DNA of 54,057 nt from VRUE01 sp036525295 (GTDB lineage: Bacteria; Actinomycetota; Thermoleophilia; Solirubrobacterales; 70-9). Positions 32,346 through 40,835 of this stretch are shown here, one piece after another. The position numbers and the translations under genes are program-made. The DNA is taken from assembly GCA_036525295.1 (NCBI GenBank), contig DATDAQ010000061.1, forward strand, positions 1-54,057, given 5' to 3'. Below the pieces are notes generated by a model. That model did no database searches. It was not told the DNA's origin and worked only from the letters and a program-made list of their open reading frames with translations. Position 1 is the stretch's first letter. The number at the start of each line of letters is the position of its first letter.

Positions 32346-33719
32346 ATGCAGACTGACCAGTTCCCAATGCTCGACACCCTCCACTACCCCGCCCTCGCTG
32401 AGCGCGTCCGCAGCCAGAAGAGCTTGCAGCCGCTGCTCTACGGCGAGGTCGACTTCGGGGCACAGCCGTATCGGCTCGCGACCGCGCCCGAGGACGAGTC
32501 CTCGCTGCCCAAATGGGTTGCCGACCGTGCCCCGCTGCTCGAGGACGCGGGTACGGTCGAGCTGATCAGCACGGGGACGATGCTGGGCGACATCGTCGCC
32601 GATCCCTACGCCGCGTTGATGGCAGAGCGGCCGTTCAAGGAACTGATCGAGATGCTCGTGCTCGCGTGCAGGGAGGGAATCGAGGCGGTGCCGGATGCGC
32701 CACCCGAGCTGGGCGCGTTCATCGCGTCGATGGAGGCCACGCCGGACTGGTGCGACATGGACCTGGTCGAGGAGGGCGCGCGCCAGGCGCGGATCCCGGC
32801 GGCGTTCCTGGCGCCGTTCCTCACGCGCGGAGTGTTCGTGGCGACGTTCATGAACACCTACGCCGCGCTGCCGATGGCGCTCACCGGCGCGCTCGGCGGC
32901 CGCAAGGCGGCACGCCGCGTCAACGAGACCGCGAGCTTCTTCGCCGTCACCACGCTGCCCGGCGCGCTGGAGCGCTACGGGCTCGGCTTCGAGGCGGCCG
33001 CGATGGTCCGCCTCATGCACTCGATGGTCCGCTACAACGCGCTCAAGCGCTCCGACCGCTGGGACTTCGACGTCTACGGCATCCCCATTCCGCAGGTCGA
33101 CCAGATGCCCGCCGGCCTGATCAACATCTACCTGCTCGCCGCGAAAGCCGTCCGCGAGGGCCGCTCCGAGTTCACGGCCTCCGAGCGCACGCTCGTCGAG
33201 TTCGGGCGCTACCGCTGCTTCCTGCTCGGGCTGCCCGAGGAGCTCCTGCCGGCCACCGTCGAGGAGACCTTGCACGTCATGCACACCCGCGCGGCGCTGC
33301 TCCGCGATGGATTCGACGACGCGACGTGCGGCGAGCTCGTCCGCGCGACGATGGACGCATACCTGCCCGCCAACGACAGCCCCTTCGACCGTGTCGCCGA
33401 CGCCGTCGAGAGGAGCTTCAGCAAGGCCTTCTTCATCCGCGCCTTCGTCAACGGCGACCGCAAGGCCGCGGCCGCGATGGGCGTCTCACTCAGCCCCGGA
33501 GACGTCGTGCGCATCGCCGCCACGGCGCCGTTCGTGATCGGCCGGTTCCTGCTGGTCCGGGCGGCAGACGACCACGTCAAGCCCCTGCGTGACACCGTTG
33601 ACGCTTTCACTATCGGTGTCTTGAAACGCCGCCTGGCGACCTACGGCAACCCCGAGTTCACCACGGACGGGGAGAAATACGCCCCCGTCCACGCGAGCGC
33701 GCCGGCGTCGGTCTCGTAG
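32346..33719 (+). CDS. Oxygenase MpaB family protein (DUF2236, latex-clearing-protein-like)
   Basis: 457-aa haem-type oxygenase family protein. Landmarks are GTMLGDIVADPYAALMAERPF, FLTRGVFVATFMNTYAALPMALTGALGGRKAARRVNETASFF (about residues 155-195) and RLMHSMVRYNALKR, where the RxxxHxxxR-like arrangement is the DUF2236 signature of MpaB and rubber oxygenases. Members cleave or oxidise hydrophobic substrates using a b-type haem. ATG 32346 gives the compact N-terminus; GTG 32337 is possible. Under probable control of the divergent TetR protein. Confidence 0.8.
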   Translation: MQTDQFPMLDTLHYPALAERVRSQKSLQPLLYGEVDFGAQPYRLATAPEDESSLPKWVADRAPLLEDAGTVELISTGTMLGDIVADPYAALMAERPFKELIEMLVLACREGIEAVPDAPPELGAFIASMEATPDWCDMDLVEEGARQARIPAAFLAPFLTRGVFVATFMNTYAALPMALTGALGGRKAARRVNETASFFAVTTLPGALERYGLGFEAAAMVRLMHSMVRYNALKRSDRWDFDVYGIPIPQVDQMPAGLINIYLLAAKAVREGRSEFTASERTLVEFGRYRCFLLGLPEELLPATVEETLHVMHTRAALLRDGFDDATCGELVRATMDAYLPANDSPFDRVADAVERSFSKAFFIRAFVNGDRKAAAAMGVSLSPGDVVRIAATAPFVIGRFLLVRAADDHVKPLRDTVDAFTIGVLKRRLATYGNPEFTTDGEKYAPVHASAPASVS

Positions 33720-33753
33720 CTTCTACCGGGTGCACATCACCCACCTGAACGGC

Positions 33754-33777
33754 GCTTCCCCAAGGAAGCTTTGTTTG
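33754..33777 (+). terminator. Rho-independent terminator after the oxygenase gene
   Basis: Stem GCTTCC/GGAAGC (33754-33759 and 33764-33769) with a CCAA loop followed by TTTGTTTG. It is 35 bp after the oxygenase stop codon. Confidence 0.55.
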
Positions 33778-33837
33778 CGTTACGTCTATCCCAAGGAAAA
33801 TGCCTTAACCTTTGGTAACGTCGTTGCAACCCAAGGA
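33759..33837 (+). repeat. Three CCCAAGGA direct repeats and a dyad upstream of fic
   Basis: CCCAAGGA occurs at 33759-33766, 33790-33797 and 33830-33837. The middle copy lies inside an inverted repeat CGTTAC/GTAACG (33778-33783 and 33815-33820). Since the Fic protein has a C-terminal winged helix, these are candidate autoregulatory sites. Confidence 0.4.
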
Positions 33838-33846
33838 TCCCAGGGC

Positions 33847-35049
33847 ATGAACGACGCCACCAAAAACACCCAGGCAGGCCGGGCCGGGCACTTCACGCCC
33901 GTGTCCTCTGAGGACGGCGCCTACTCGACGTTCTCGCCGAAGCCCCTGCCGCCAGATCCTTCGCTCGCGATCGATGCGGAGATGCAGCGCCTGCTGGATC
34001 GGGCGAATCAAGCCTTGGGCCGGCTCGATGGCATCACGCTCCTGCTGCCTGACGCCGACCAGTTTCTCTACAGCTACATCCGCAAGGAGGCGGTGCTTTC
34101 CTCGCAGATCGAGGGCACCCAGTCCTCCCTCTCGGATCTGCTCCTTTTCGAGCACGATGGCGCACCGGGTGTCCCCGAGGAGGACGTCCGCGAGACCACC
34201 AATTACCTCGCCGCGCTCAACCTGGGCCTGAAGACGATGGAAGAGGGCCTACCCCTCAGTCTCCGTCTCCTCAAACAGGTTCATGGCGAGCTCTTGCGCG
34301 GCACTCGCGGTGGCGAGACCGGCCCTGGTGAGTTTCGCCGAGTTCAGAACTGGCTCGGTGGACCCGAGCCCGCAGCGGCTCGCTATGTCCCTCCGCCCCC
34401 GAACGAGGTGCCGTCCGCCATGGCCGATCTCGAGAAGTTCTTGCATGGCGAGCCCGTGGCCATGCCCGTCCTGCTGCGAGCCGCCCTGGCCCATGCCCAG
34501 TTCGAGACGATCCACCCGTTCCTCGATGGCAACGGCCGGCTTGGCCGACTCCTAGTCACGCTTCTGCTCTGCGGTGAGACCGCCGACGGCGAAGTCCGTG
34601 TCCTCTCGCGGCCGCTTCTCTACCTGAGCCTCCACCTGAAGAGTCACCGCGACACCTACTACGAACGGCTTCAGGCGATTCGGACCGAGGGCGATTGGGA
34701 GGGCTGGCTCCGATTCTTCCTGGAGGGAGTGATCTCAGTTGCCGACCTCGCGAGCGAGACGACCAAACGGATCGTCGAGCTGATCGAGCGAGACAGGAAG
34801 CGGATCAGCGCCCTCGGACGCGCAGCGGGCTCCGCCCTGCTCGTCTTCGATCACGCTGTTAGGGAGGTCGTCCTGCGGATTCCCGAAACCGCCGAGCAGC
34901 TGCCGGTCTCCGAACCGACGGTCGCCACAGCCATCGGCCAACTCGAGCGAATCGGCATCCTCCGCGAGCTCACCGGCCGACCCCGCAACAAGATCTTCGC
35001 CTACGACGAGTACCTCGAGATCTTGAGCGAGGGGACTGAGCCGCTGTAA
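33847..35049 (+). CDS. Fic family AMP-transferase with C-terminal winged helix
   Basis: 400-aa Fic protein that transfers AMP (or another nucleotide part) to a protein hydroxyl. The catalytic motif HPFLDGNGRLGR is at about residues 223-234 and is intact. The inhibitory motif SSQIEG (Ser85-Gly90), preceding the Fic core, makes it a class II, self-inhibited enzyme. A substrate-flap region lies upstream of the motif. The C-terminal 60 residues (EQLPVSEPTVATAIGQLERIGILRELTGRPRNKIFAYDEYLEIL by its ends) form a winged helix. ATG 33847; the frame is open from 33730. Target unknown. Confidence 0.9.
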   Translation: MNDATKNTQAGRAGHFTPVSSEDGAYSTFSPKPLPPDPSLAIDAEMQRLLDRANQALGRLDGITLLLPDADQFLYSYIRKEAVLSSQIEGTQSSLSDLLLFEHDGAPGVPEEDVRETTNYLAALNLGLKTMEEGLPLSLRLLKQVHGELLRGTRGGETGPGEFRRVQNWLGGPEPAAARYVPPPPNEVPSAMADLEKFLHGEPVAMPVLLRAALAHAQFETIHPFLDGNGRLGRLLVTLLLCGETADGEVRVLSRPLLYLSLHLKSHRDTYYERLQAIRTEGDWEGWLRFFLEGVISVADLASETTKRIVELIERDRKRISALGRAAGSALLVFDHAVREVVLRIPETAEQLPVSEPTVATAIGQLERIGILRELTGRPRNKIFAYDEYLEILSEGTEPL

Positions 35050-35098
35050 TCAAGTCCGCAGCGGATCGATCCCATTGATGGGCGCTTATTCTGAGGGC

Positions 35099-36019
35099 AT
35101 GCTCCGTCTGCCATTTCTCGTCCCGGCAATCGCGGCTGCCACTTTCCTGGCGGCCGCCCCGGCGCCGGCCGCCAGCCCGGGGGCGGGAACGATCGTCAGC
35201 GTCGAGCTCGCATTGGAGGCGAGCAACGGACTGCAGGCGCGGCTCGAGGCCTCTGGCGACGAGACGGTGATTCTCAAAGTCGGCCGCAAGGGCCCCGGGG
35301 TCTCCTTCAGCGGGGTCACCTACCAGGTGAAGGGTGAGGTCACCGAGGCGGGACTGAAAGCTCGGTTCGGTCGCTTGGGTCTTATCGACGTTGCCTTCAC
35401 ACCTACCACCACGCTGAGCTCGACCGAGCCGTCGGAAGGGTGCGTGGGTGAGCCGCGGACGCTGCGCGAGGGCATCTTCACCGGGACGATCGACTTCACC
35501 GGTGAGCAGGAATACGTGCGGATCGAGGGACAGGCGGAGGGATCGATGAGCGTGATCCCGGAGTGGCAGTGCCCCGACAGCGAAGAGCCGATGCCCTTCG
35601 CGCGCGCCTCGGAGCCTTTGGCGCAGAGCTCTCGGAAGAAAAGGGAATCGGCGACGCTGTACGCCGCCAACCGTCGCTGCTCCTGCCTGTTTGCCGCCGC
35701 CGTTCACCGCCGCTACAGGGGAGGGCGGAGCCTCTTCTACCTGATGCAAGAAGAACGCCACGAAGGGATGGAGATCCTTCGCGCGACCCTCGCCAAGGGG
35801 GGTCCCACCGCTTTTGACTTCGACCACGTGGCGGGCGCCGCGACCGTGCACCCCCCGCCGCCATTCAGCGGCCACGCGTCCTTCAGGGACCGCCCCCACG
35901 GTCGCGACCTCTGGCGAAGCACGATCCGAGGGCCACTGCTCGGAGTCGGTTCCGTCAGCCTTTTCGGCCCTGGCTTCGGGGCGATTCTCTACCCCGAGGA
36001 CCACCTCGACCACGAGTAG
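35099..36019 (+). CDS. Secreted protein of unknown function
   Basis: 306-aa exported protein. Signal peptide MLRLPFLVPAIAAATFLAAAPAPAAS. The N-terminal half (about 30-170) is beta-rich: GTIVSVELALEASNGLQARLEASGDETVILKVGRKG, then VTYQVKGEVTEAGLKARFGRLGLIDVAF. The second half contains RRCSCLFAAAVHRR, a two-Cys segment, and a His/Pro-rich region AATVHPPPPFSGHASFRDR. I recognise no family. ATG 35099 is preferred to 35075 because it begins the signal peptide. No cotranscribed partner. Confidence 0.65.
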   Translation: MLRLPFLVPAIAAATFLAAAPAPAASPGAGTIVSVELALEASNGLQARLEASGDETVILKVGRKGPGVSFSGVTYQVKGEVTEAGLKARFGRLGLIDVAFTPTTTLSSTEPSEGCVGEPRTLREGIFTGTIDFTGEQEYVRIEGQAEGSMSVIPEWQCPDSEEPMPFARASEPLAQSSRKKRESATLYAANRRCSCLFAAAVHRRYRGGRSLFYLMQEERHEGMEILRATLAKGGPTAFDFDHVAGAATVHPPPPFSGHASFRDRPHGRDLWRSTIRGPLLGVGSVSLFGPGFGAILYPEDHLDHE

Positions 36020-36045
36020 GCGGCCTCGTCCGCGCTGCGGACCGC

Positions 36046-36834
36046 TCAGCAGCTGCCGGCGAGCCCCCGCACCCGGCGGATCTGCTTCCGCAGAACCGCC
36101 ACCGACATCTTGTGGCGTTCGGCGGTGTGGGCGAGGTTGTGGGTCTGCACCCCGGAGGCCAGGTCCCGCAAATGCTCCACGGTGGCAACCGACATCGTCG
36201 GGGCGGGGACACCGGCGAGGGCATCCGGCCCCAGCAGCTCGGCGATCCTCAGGCGTAGCTCCACCTCGTCCCGATGCAATTCGGTTGCCTCGGCGATCGC
36301 CGCAACCCCGTCGAACCGTTTCTCGGCCACGGTCACCCGCTTCAGCTCGCGCAGCACGGGCAGCGGATACACGGGCGGGGTGAGCGGTTCCGGGCCCGCC
36401 TCCGATCGCCGGTGAACGTCCCGCAGCACCGCTCCGAGGATCTCCAGTTCTGAGACGCGCACGCTCACCGTCTGCCGCCCCGTTCCCACTTCTACCACTC
36501 CCGGTTCAAGTTCACCTGCCACCGCGAGCCCGCCGCCGCGCACGAGAAACACTTTTCCCCCGGGGGAGCCGACCCGGAGCGGGTTAACGACGCAGCTGGT
36601 CGCGTTCTGCACCTGGACCTGTGGCGTGCACCCGCCCTCCCCTTCGGGGAAATCGCACTCCCCGTATTCGAACGACTGGTACCTCACCTCGGTCAAGCGC
36701 AACCCGGCAAAGTAAGGACCGAGCCAGTACACGTCCGTCGATGCCACGCGCTCGTCGCCGAACTGACCTCCTGCCGTGGAGGTGAAAGCCAACGCGCACA
36801 GCGCAACGAGAAAGGCGATGCAGCTCTTCGGCAT
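36046..36834 (-). CDS. Secreted protein of unknown function
   Basis: 262-aa exported protein with the signal peptide MPKSCIAFLVALCALAFTSTAGG. The N-terminal part (about 30-130) holds the motif STDVYWLGPYFAGLRLTEVRYQSFEYGEC and two further Cys (GCTPQVQV, SCVVNP). The C-terminal third is helical with Arg/Glu-rich repeats (HRDEVELRLRIAELLG, TAERHKMSVAVLRKQIRRVRGL). No known domain. ATG 36834 starts the signal; the frame extends to 36873. It is the last chromosomal gene before the left end of the island. Confidence 0.65.
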   Translation of the reverse strand: MPKSCIAFLVALCALAFTSTAGGQFGDERVASTDVYWLGPYFAGLRLTEVRYQSFEYGECDFPEGEGGCTPQVQVQNATSCVVNPLRVGSPGGKVFLVRGGGLAVAGELEPGVVEVGTGRQTVSVRVSELEILGAVLRDVHRRSEAGPEPLTPPVYPLPVLRELKRVTVAEKRFDGVAAIAEATELHRDEVELRLRIAELLGPDALAGVPAPTMSVATVEHLRDLASGVQTHNLAHTAERHKMSVAVLRKQIRRVRGLAGSC

Positions 36835-36908
36835 GTGGGTAATGCTATTCGGAGGCGGTGCAAGAAGGCTCAAATACAGAAGCCCCGATGTGCAATGGCT
36901 TTTCTTCC

Positions 36909-36954
36909 ATGGAGCTAGGCGGATTCGAACCGCCGACCTCCTGGGAGCGATCCA
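36909..36954 (-). repeat. Left att repeat: 3' fragment of tRNA-Ala
   Basis: Identical to 44775-44811 over its first 37 bp, one mismatch at 36946, then identical for 8 bp. On the minus strand it holds the anticodon loop, variable loop, T arm and 3' acceptor strand, but what follows does not form a D arm or 5' acceptor strand, so it is not a working tRNA. The rest of 36835-37162 holds no gene that I can see; it carries one hairpin (37083-37110). Confidence 0.85.
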
Positions 36955-37082
36955 AGTTGACGAAATCTGGCCTGCTGTTTTAGAAGGCCATTATTAGCAG
37001 GGAATGAGCTGGACTCAGCGCCCGCTCAGTGTGCAGGCGCATTGCCGCGGATACGCAGGGATATGCGGCGATATGCAGGGAG

Positions 37083-37110
37083 TCGGGCACTCTTGGCGAG
37101 AAGTGCCCGA
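37083..37110. repeat. Hairpin TCGGGCACT/AGTGCCCGA
   Basis: Perfect 9-bp arms at 37083-37091 and 37102-37110 with a 10-nt loop, about 60 bp upstream of the abiE promoter. A related hairpin with the same GGGCACT arm lies at 39089-39112 inside the island. Confidence 0.6.
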
Positions 37111-37162
37111 AATTTGCGCAGGGTGGTTGGAAACGCCGTGAAAGGCCCAATGTCCGCGAAAC

Positions 37163-37178
37163 CCAAGCTATACTTTGG
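37163..37178 (+). promoter_or_regulatory. abiE operator overlapping its -10 box
   Basis: Palindrome CCAA-GC-TATA-CT-TTGG (37163-37178) covers the TATACT -10 hexamer at 37169-37174. With transcription starting near 37181 the mRNA would start at or next to the ATG. AbiEi antitoxins are known to repress their own promoters through inverted repeats, so this is a likely AbiEi site. Confidence 0.5.
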
Positions 37179-37180
37179 CT

Positions 37181-37771
37181 ATGCATGACCGACCCGATAT
37201 GCGGGGGCTTGAGGCGACCGCCTACTCCCAGCACGGCTACTTCACCACGAGCCAGGCCCGTGAGCGTGGACTCAGCAGCCAGCTTCTGAGTCACTACGTG
37301 CGCGGGAACCGGTTCGAGCGGGTGCGGCGCGGCCTCTATCGCCTGCCCGGTTTTCCTCGCCCGGAAGACGACGAGATGCGGGAGAAGTGGATGGCGGTTG
37401 GCGCCGAGAAGGCCGTCCTCTCGCACCAGAGCGCGCTCGCCCTCCTCGATCTCAGCGACAACATTCCCAATGCGGTCCACCTGCTCCTCGGACGCCGATA
37501 TCGGGGCCTGCGCCGCCTCTCCGGCGTCGTTATCCACACCCGCCCCGACGAGGAAGAGGTCGACACGGTCTGGCGCGAAGGGCTCCGCCTAACCGCCCCG
37601 GCGCGAACGCTCGCCGACGTAGCCGGGGAACTGCAGCCCGAGCAGCTGGAGATGGCCGTGCGGCAGGGGCTCGGCCGCGGGCTGTTCACGGCGCGGGAAC
37701 TCGAAGAGCAGGCACGAGGGCGCGGTTGCCACAACGCGGTGAGCACCGCCCTCACCACGGTGACCTCGTGA
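37181..37771 (+). CDS. abiEi: AbiEi-type antitoxin (type IV TA / abortive infection)
   Basis: 196-aa protein. N-terminal winged helix: LEATAYSQHGYFTTSQARERGLSSQLLSHYV, FERVRRGLYRLPGFPRP (about residues 10-60), the AbiEi_4-type DNA-binding domain. The C-terminal antitoxin domain contains AVLSHQSALALLDLSDNIP and LRLTAPARTLADVAGEL. It should neutralise AbiEii and autorepress the operon. ATG 37181 follows TTG 37175 by two codons; the ATG is preferred and is probably leaderless. Its stop overlaps the GTG of abiEii (GTGA), so the two are translationally coupled. First gene of the island. Confidence 0.88.
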   Translation: MHDRPDMRGLEATAYSQHGYFTTSQARERGLSSQLLSHYVRGNRFERVRRGLYRLPGFPRPEDDEMREKWMAVGAEKAVLSHQSALALLDLSDNIPNAVHLLLGRRYRGLRRLSGVVIHTRPDEEEVDTVWREGLRLTAPARTLADVAGELQPEQLEMAVRQGLGRGLFTARELEEQARGRGCHNAVSTALTTVTS

Positions 37772-38655
37772 GATACGAGAGCGCCGCCGCGTTTCGCATG
37801 GCGCTGGAGCAGCGGATGAAGACCGAGGCCGAGAGGACCGGATTCAGCCTTGCACGACTTCGCAAGCGAGTCGCTTTCGAGCTGTTCCTGCGACGCCTCG
37901 CGCAGGTGGCGCCGGATCGCTGGGTGCTGAAGGGGGCCTTGGCGCTTGACTTCCGCTTGGGCGGCGCTTCGCGCTCGACCAAAGACATCGACCTCGGGCG
38001 CGACGACGACGAGGAGGCCGCGATCGAGGACATCGCCGCGGCGCAGCGACTCCGCCTCGATGACTTCTTCACCTTCATGGCAAGCAGAACCGACGCGTTC
38101 GATGAGGTCGACGAGTTTCAGGCGATTCGCTTTCGCGTACGCGCCGAGCTGGCGGAGCGCGTCTTCGAGCAGTTCGTCGTGGATATCGGCTTCGCGAAGT
38201 CGGCCACATTGGAGCCAGACAGAGTGCGCACGTCGGACTTTCTCTCCTTCGCGGGTATCGAGCCGCTTGAGCTTCCCGCGATCCCACTTGCCCAGCACCT
38301 GGCCGAGAAGGTCCACGCTTACACGCGGAGCTATGGCACGGCGGGCAGGCCCAGCACGCGGCCCAAGGACCTGATCGACATCCTGCTCATTGGGGACTCC
38401 CAGCCGCTCGAAGCCGCCGCAGTGAGAGAGGCGCTGAAGCACACCTTCGAGACCCGCGGCCGCCAGACGCTCCCTGGAAGCCTGCCCGCCCCACCGCCCG
38501 AGTGGGCACCGGCCTATGGCCGCCTAGCCGAGGAGGTTGGTCTCGAGCCCGACCTGGCAGCGGCTTTCGAGCGCGCCGCAGCCTTCCTCGATCCTGTGCT
38601 CTCGGGCGAGACACAGGGGAGCTGGGATGCAGCAGTCAGCACGTGGGCCGTGTAA
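37768..38655 (+). CDS. abiEii: AbiEii/AbiGii-type nucleotidyltransferase toxin
   Basis: 295-aa nucleotidyltransferase-fold toxin. The active-site region WVLKGALALDFRLGGASRSTKDIDL carries the KGxxA/L and the DxD-like Asp73/Asp75 of the family (G[G/A]...R-x-T-x-DID). Further landmarks are PAIPLAQHLAEKVHAYTR and RPKDLIDILLI, the conserved (H/E)K(L)HA and R-xKD-xxD motifs. Members of this group transfer nucleotides to tRNA or other targets and stop growth during phage infection. GTG 37768 overlaps the abiEi stop. All key residues are present, so it is probably functional. Confidence 0.88.
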   Translation: MRYESAAAFRMALEQRMKTEAERTGFSLARLRKRVAFELFLRRLAQVAPDRWVLKGALALDFRLGGASRSTKDIDLGRDDDEEAAIEDIAAAQRLRLDDFFTFMASRTDAFDEVDEFQAIRFRVRAELAERVFEQFVVDIGFAKSATLEPDRVRTSDFLSFAGIEPLELPAIPLAQHLAEKVHAYTRSYGTAGRPSTRPKDLIDILLIGDSQPLEAAAVREALKHTFETRGRQTLPGSLPAPPPEWAPAYGRLAEEVGLEPDLAAAFERAAAFLDPVLSGETQGSWDAAVSTWAV

Positions 38656-38692
38656 AGCTCTGGGCGACGTTTCGCCGACGGGAGGAGAGTTC

Positions 38693-39076
38693 ATGCGAAG
38701 AGTAGCCGTGCTGGCCTGCCTAGTTGTGTGCGCAAGTTCTTGTTCGATCTTGGCTCAAGCTGACGCGAGCAAGCTTCAGACCGTCCGAACGTGCCCCAAC
38801 GTGAAGACCAAGAAGATCTCGGGACGAGAGGTGGAGGTCTCTGCCGGCTTCGGCTGTTCAGGTGCGCGGAAGGTCATGAGGAAGTACTTCCACCTCGTGG
38901 TGGACACCGGACAGACGGTGGGCGGCTGTGCTCAGAAGCGGAGCGCGAAGGGCTGCAAGATCATGAGGTACCGCTGCTTCACGAAGTATGTGTACGCAAC
39001 CAGCGAACTGAAGGGTCACTGCAAGGGCCCGAAAGGCATCGTCCGATTCACCGAGTCCGACCGTGGCCCCAACTGA
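38693..39076 (+). CDS. Small secreted, Cys-rich protein of unknown function
   Basis: 127-aa exported protein. Signal MRRVAVLACLVVCASSCSILAQA; the Cys in CASSC could be a lipobox, or cleavage may follow AQA. The mature part is basic with many Cys (RTCPNVKTKK, FGCSGARKVMRKYFHLV, GGCAQKR, KGCKIMRYRCFTKYVYATS, GHCKG), probably forming disulfides. GGAGGAG at 38681-38687 sets the ATG. It is less GC-biased in its third codon positions than its neighbours. I recognise no family; its role in a defence island is unclear. Confidence 0.65.
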   Translation: MRRVAVLACLVVCASSCSILAQADASKLQTVRTCPNVKTKKISGREVEVSAGFGCSGARKVMRKYFHLVVDTGQTVGGCAQKRSAKGCKIMRYRCFTKYVYATSELKGHCKGPKGIVRFTESDRGPN

Positions 39077-39088
39077 TGGACCGGATTC

Positions 39089-39112
39089 GGGCACTCAAGC
39101 GCGCGAGTGCCC
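39089..39112. repeat. Hairpin GGGCACTC/GAGTGCCC
   Basis: Perfect 8-bp arms (39089-39096 and 39105-39112) around an 8-nt loop, 12 bp after the stop of the small secreted protein. A possible terminator without a U-tract, and similar in arm sequence to the hairpin at 37083. Confidence 0.5.
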
Positions 39113-39221
39113 AATTTGGCGGGTCGCGGATCAAACTACATGCCGAGGAACGTGTCGGTGCCCGCGCAGCGGGCACCGTACAAGCGCATCGATCGCCCGA
39201 AGGTACGGTTTGCCGACAACG

Positions 39222-40835
39222 ATGGCGATCCTAGAGCGCAAGACGAGAGACCCCGGCGGCAAGCTCGTCGACGTTTACCCGCACACCCCGTTTGTCTCCG
39301 CCATCTGCTTTCGGTTTACCGAGGAACCAGGCGACGATGATCTGCGAGCGCTCGTCCTCTCCGTGTTTGAGGAGATCGCCGGCTCCGCGAACCGCCGCGT
39401 TCGCGAGCGCGATCTGTCGATCTCCCTCGGGCGCTTCTCCAATCGCTATGGCGACCGTTTCGTCGCCCTTTGCCTGCCCGAGGTCCTCATGGTCGACATC
39501 CACTTCATGTTCCAGGACGCGATCCGCGCGTTGGGCAGGATCGAGGAGGTCAGCCGCGCCGCCTGGCGGGATGTAGAGGCCCGGCACTTCGGCCGCTACG
39601 CGAACGGGCGGTTCATCTTCTACGCCGATCCGCTTCTTCTGATCGACCAGGAGGAGCAGCGCTGGGAATGGCGGAGCTTCGAAGTCGAAGGGACGAAGAT
39701 CCCTCCGCCGAGGCGGACGCCGTTGCCGGCGATCGACTTTGTCTCCGGTCCTCGCCATGACCTGGAGTCCTGGGCGCTTCTCTCCCCGAAGATCGCCGAA
39801 GTGGTTTCCGAGATGCACGGTCCCTCCTCCTACGGCGCCCTTCGCCGTGCGGCGAAATCTCACTTCGGCCTGCAGGTCAGGGAGGTCACCGGGAGCTCGT
39901 TCCCGCACTACGGGATGTTGACGGCCGGTTGGGTCGCCGAGGATGGGTGCGAGGTCACGATCCTGCTGCGTGCTTCGTTGCCAGCCCAACTGAAGTATGT
40001 GGTCCTGGCGCATGAGCTGGCCCATTTCGTGCGGCACTTCCCCCTTGTCTACATGAACCAGATCGCCGAGCAGGTCGCTTGGGTCCACCCGCGATTTGAA
40101 AGTTTGTACGGTGCCATGGTCGAGCGTCACCTGGGTGCCCCCTCTCGTCTCGAGAATGACGCGAACAATTTCGCCACCTATCTCCTGCTGCCGCCGGTCT
40201 TCGATCTCGATCAGATGGCCTCGTTTATGTTCGAGGGTGGTGGACCGGTGCGCCCCGAGGAATTGGGTTGGCGCCTGCTGCAATCGTTGTTCCCTGACGG
40301 TGCGCTGAACGAGGCCTCTTGGGCCGAGATCGAGGAGCTCCAGGCGACCATCCAGCGCGATCTCGATCAGCGCTCAAGCATCGACGTCGACGACCCCCAG
40401 ACGCTTCAGATGGCGATGCTTCGGGCGCTGCTGCGACGCAACGAGGAGGGAATCTCAGCTGAGATCCAAAGCCTCAATCAAGATCTTCACGATCTGCACC
40501 GCGACCTCGGTCCCCTGATCGCCCGTGTGTCCGATCCCGCCGCCGGACCCTCGATGCGCGAGGCCGGGTTCGACGACAAAGGGGCGAACACCGAGTTTCG
40601 CTCTCAGCGTCGGCTGCTGCCGCCTGTCGACGGGCGGGGCGATCTTTGCCGCACCCCGAGGATCCCGATCTGTCCGACGTCCGATAATCGTGCGGCCGCG
40701 ACCACCCTGAACTGGCGCAGCCCCTCGCATCCGTCGCACCGGGGCAAACCGGTCGCCGCCTGGCAAAGAAGCTTCGTCGACCATACGATCGTGCTCTATC
40801 CCTTCCAGCGCCCACTGCCGCTCGACTCTCGATGA
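39222..40835 (+). CDS. HEXXH metallopeptidase, ImmA/IrrE-like (537 aa)
   Basis: Large zinc-peptidase with the signature VVLAHELAHFVRHFP (His264, Glu265, His268) and the downstream RLENDANNFATYLLLP motif, whose Glu311 is the third zinc ligand in ImmA/IrrE (M78) enzymes. The N-terminal 220 residues are of unknown fold; a helical coiled segment (EISAEIQSLNQDLHDLHRDLGPLIARV) is at about 405-435; the last 90 residues are poorly structured. ImmA-type enzymes usually cut a repressor. The stop overlaps the next gene's ATG (ATGA), so the two are coupled. ATG 39222. Confidence 0.72.
   Translation: MAILERKTRDPGGKLVDVYPHTPFVSAICFRFTEEPGDDDLRALVLSVFEEIAGSANRRVRERDLSISLGRFSNRYGDRFVALCLPEVLMVDIHFMFQDAIRALGRIEEVSRAAWRDVEARHFGRYANGRFIFYADPLLLIDQEEQRWEWRSFEVEGTKIPPPRRTPLPAIDFVSGPRHDLESWALLSPKIAEVVSEMHGPSSYGALRRAAKSHFGLQVREVTGSSFPHYGMLTAGWVAEDGCEVTILLRASLPAQLKYVVLAHELAHFVRHFPLVYMNQIAEQVAWVHPRFESLYGAMVERHLGAPSRLENDANNFATYLLLPPVFDLDQMASFMFEGGGPVRPEELGWRLLQSLFPDGALNEASWAEIEELQATIQRDLDQRSSIDVDDPQTLQMAMLRALLRRNEEGISAEIQSLNQDLHDLHRDLGPLIARVSDPAAGPSMREAGFDDKGANTEFRSQRRLLPPVDGRGDLCRTPRIPICPTSDNRAAATTLNWRSPSHPSHRGKPVAAWQRSFVDHTIVLYPFQRPLPLDSR

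Noticed and set aside
36910..36955. Second tRNA-Ala gene
   Set aside because: Only the 3' half is present; no D arm or 5' acceptor strand can be formed, so it is an attachment-site fragment.
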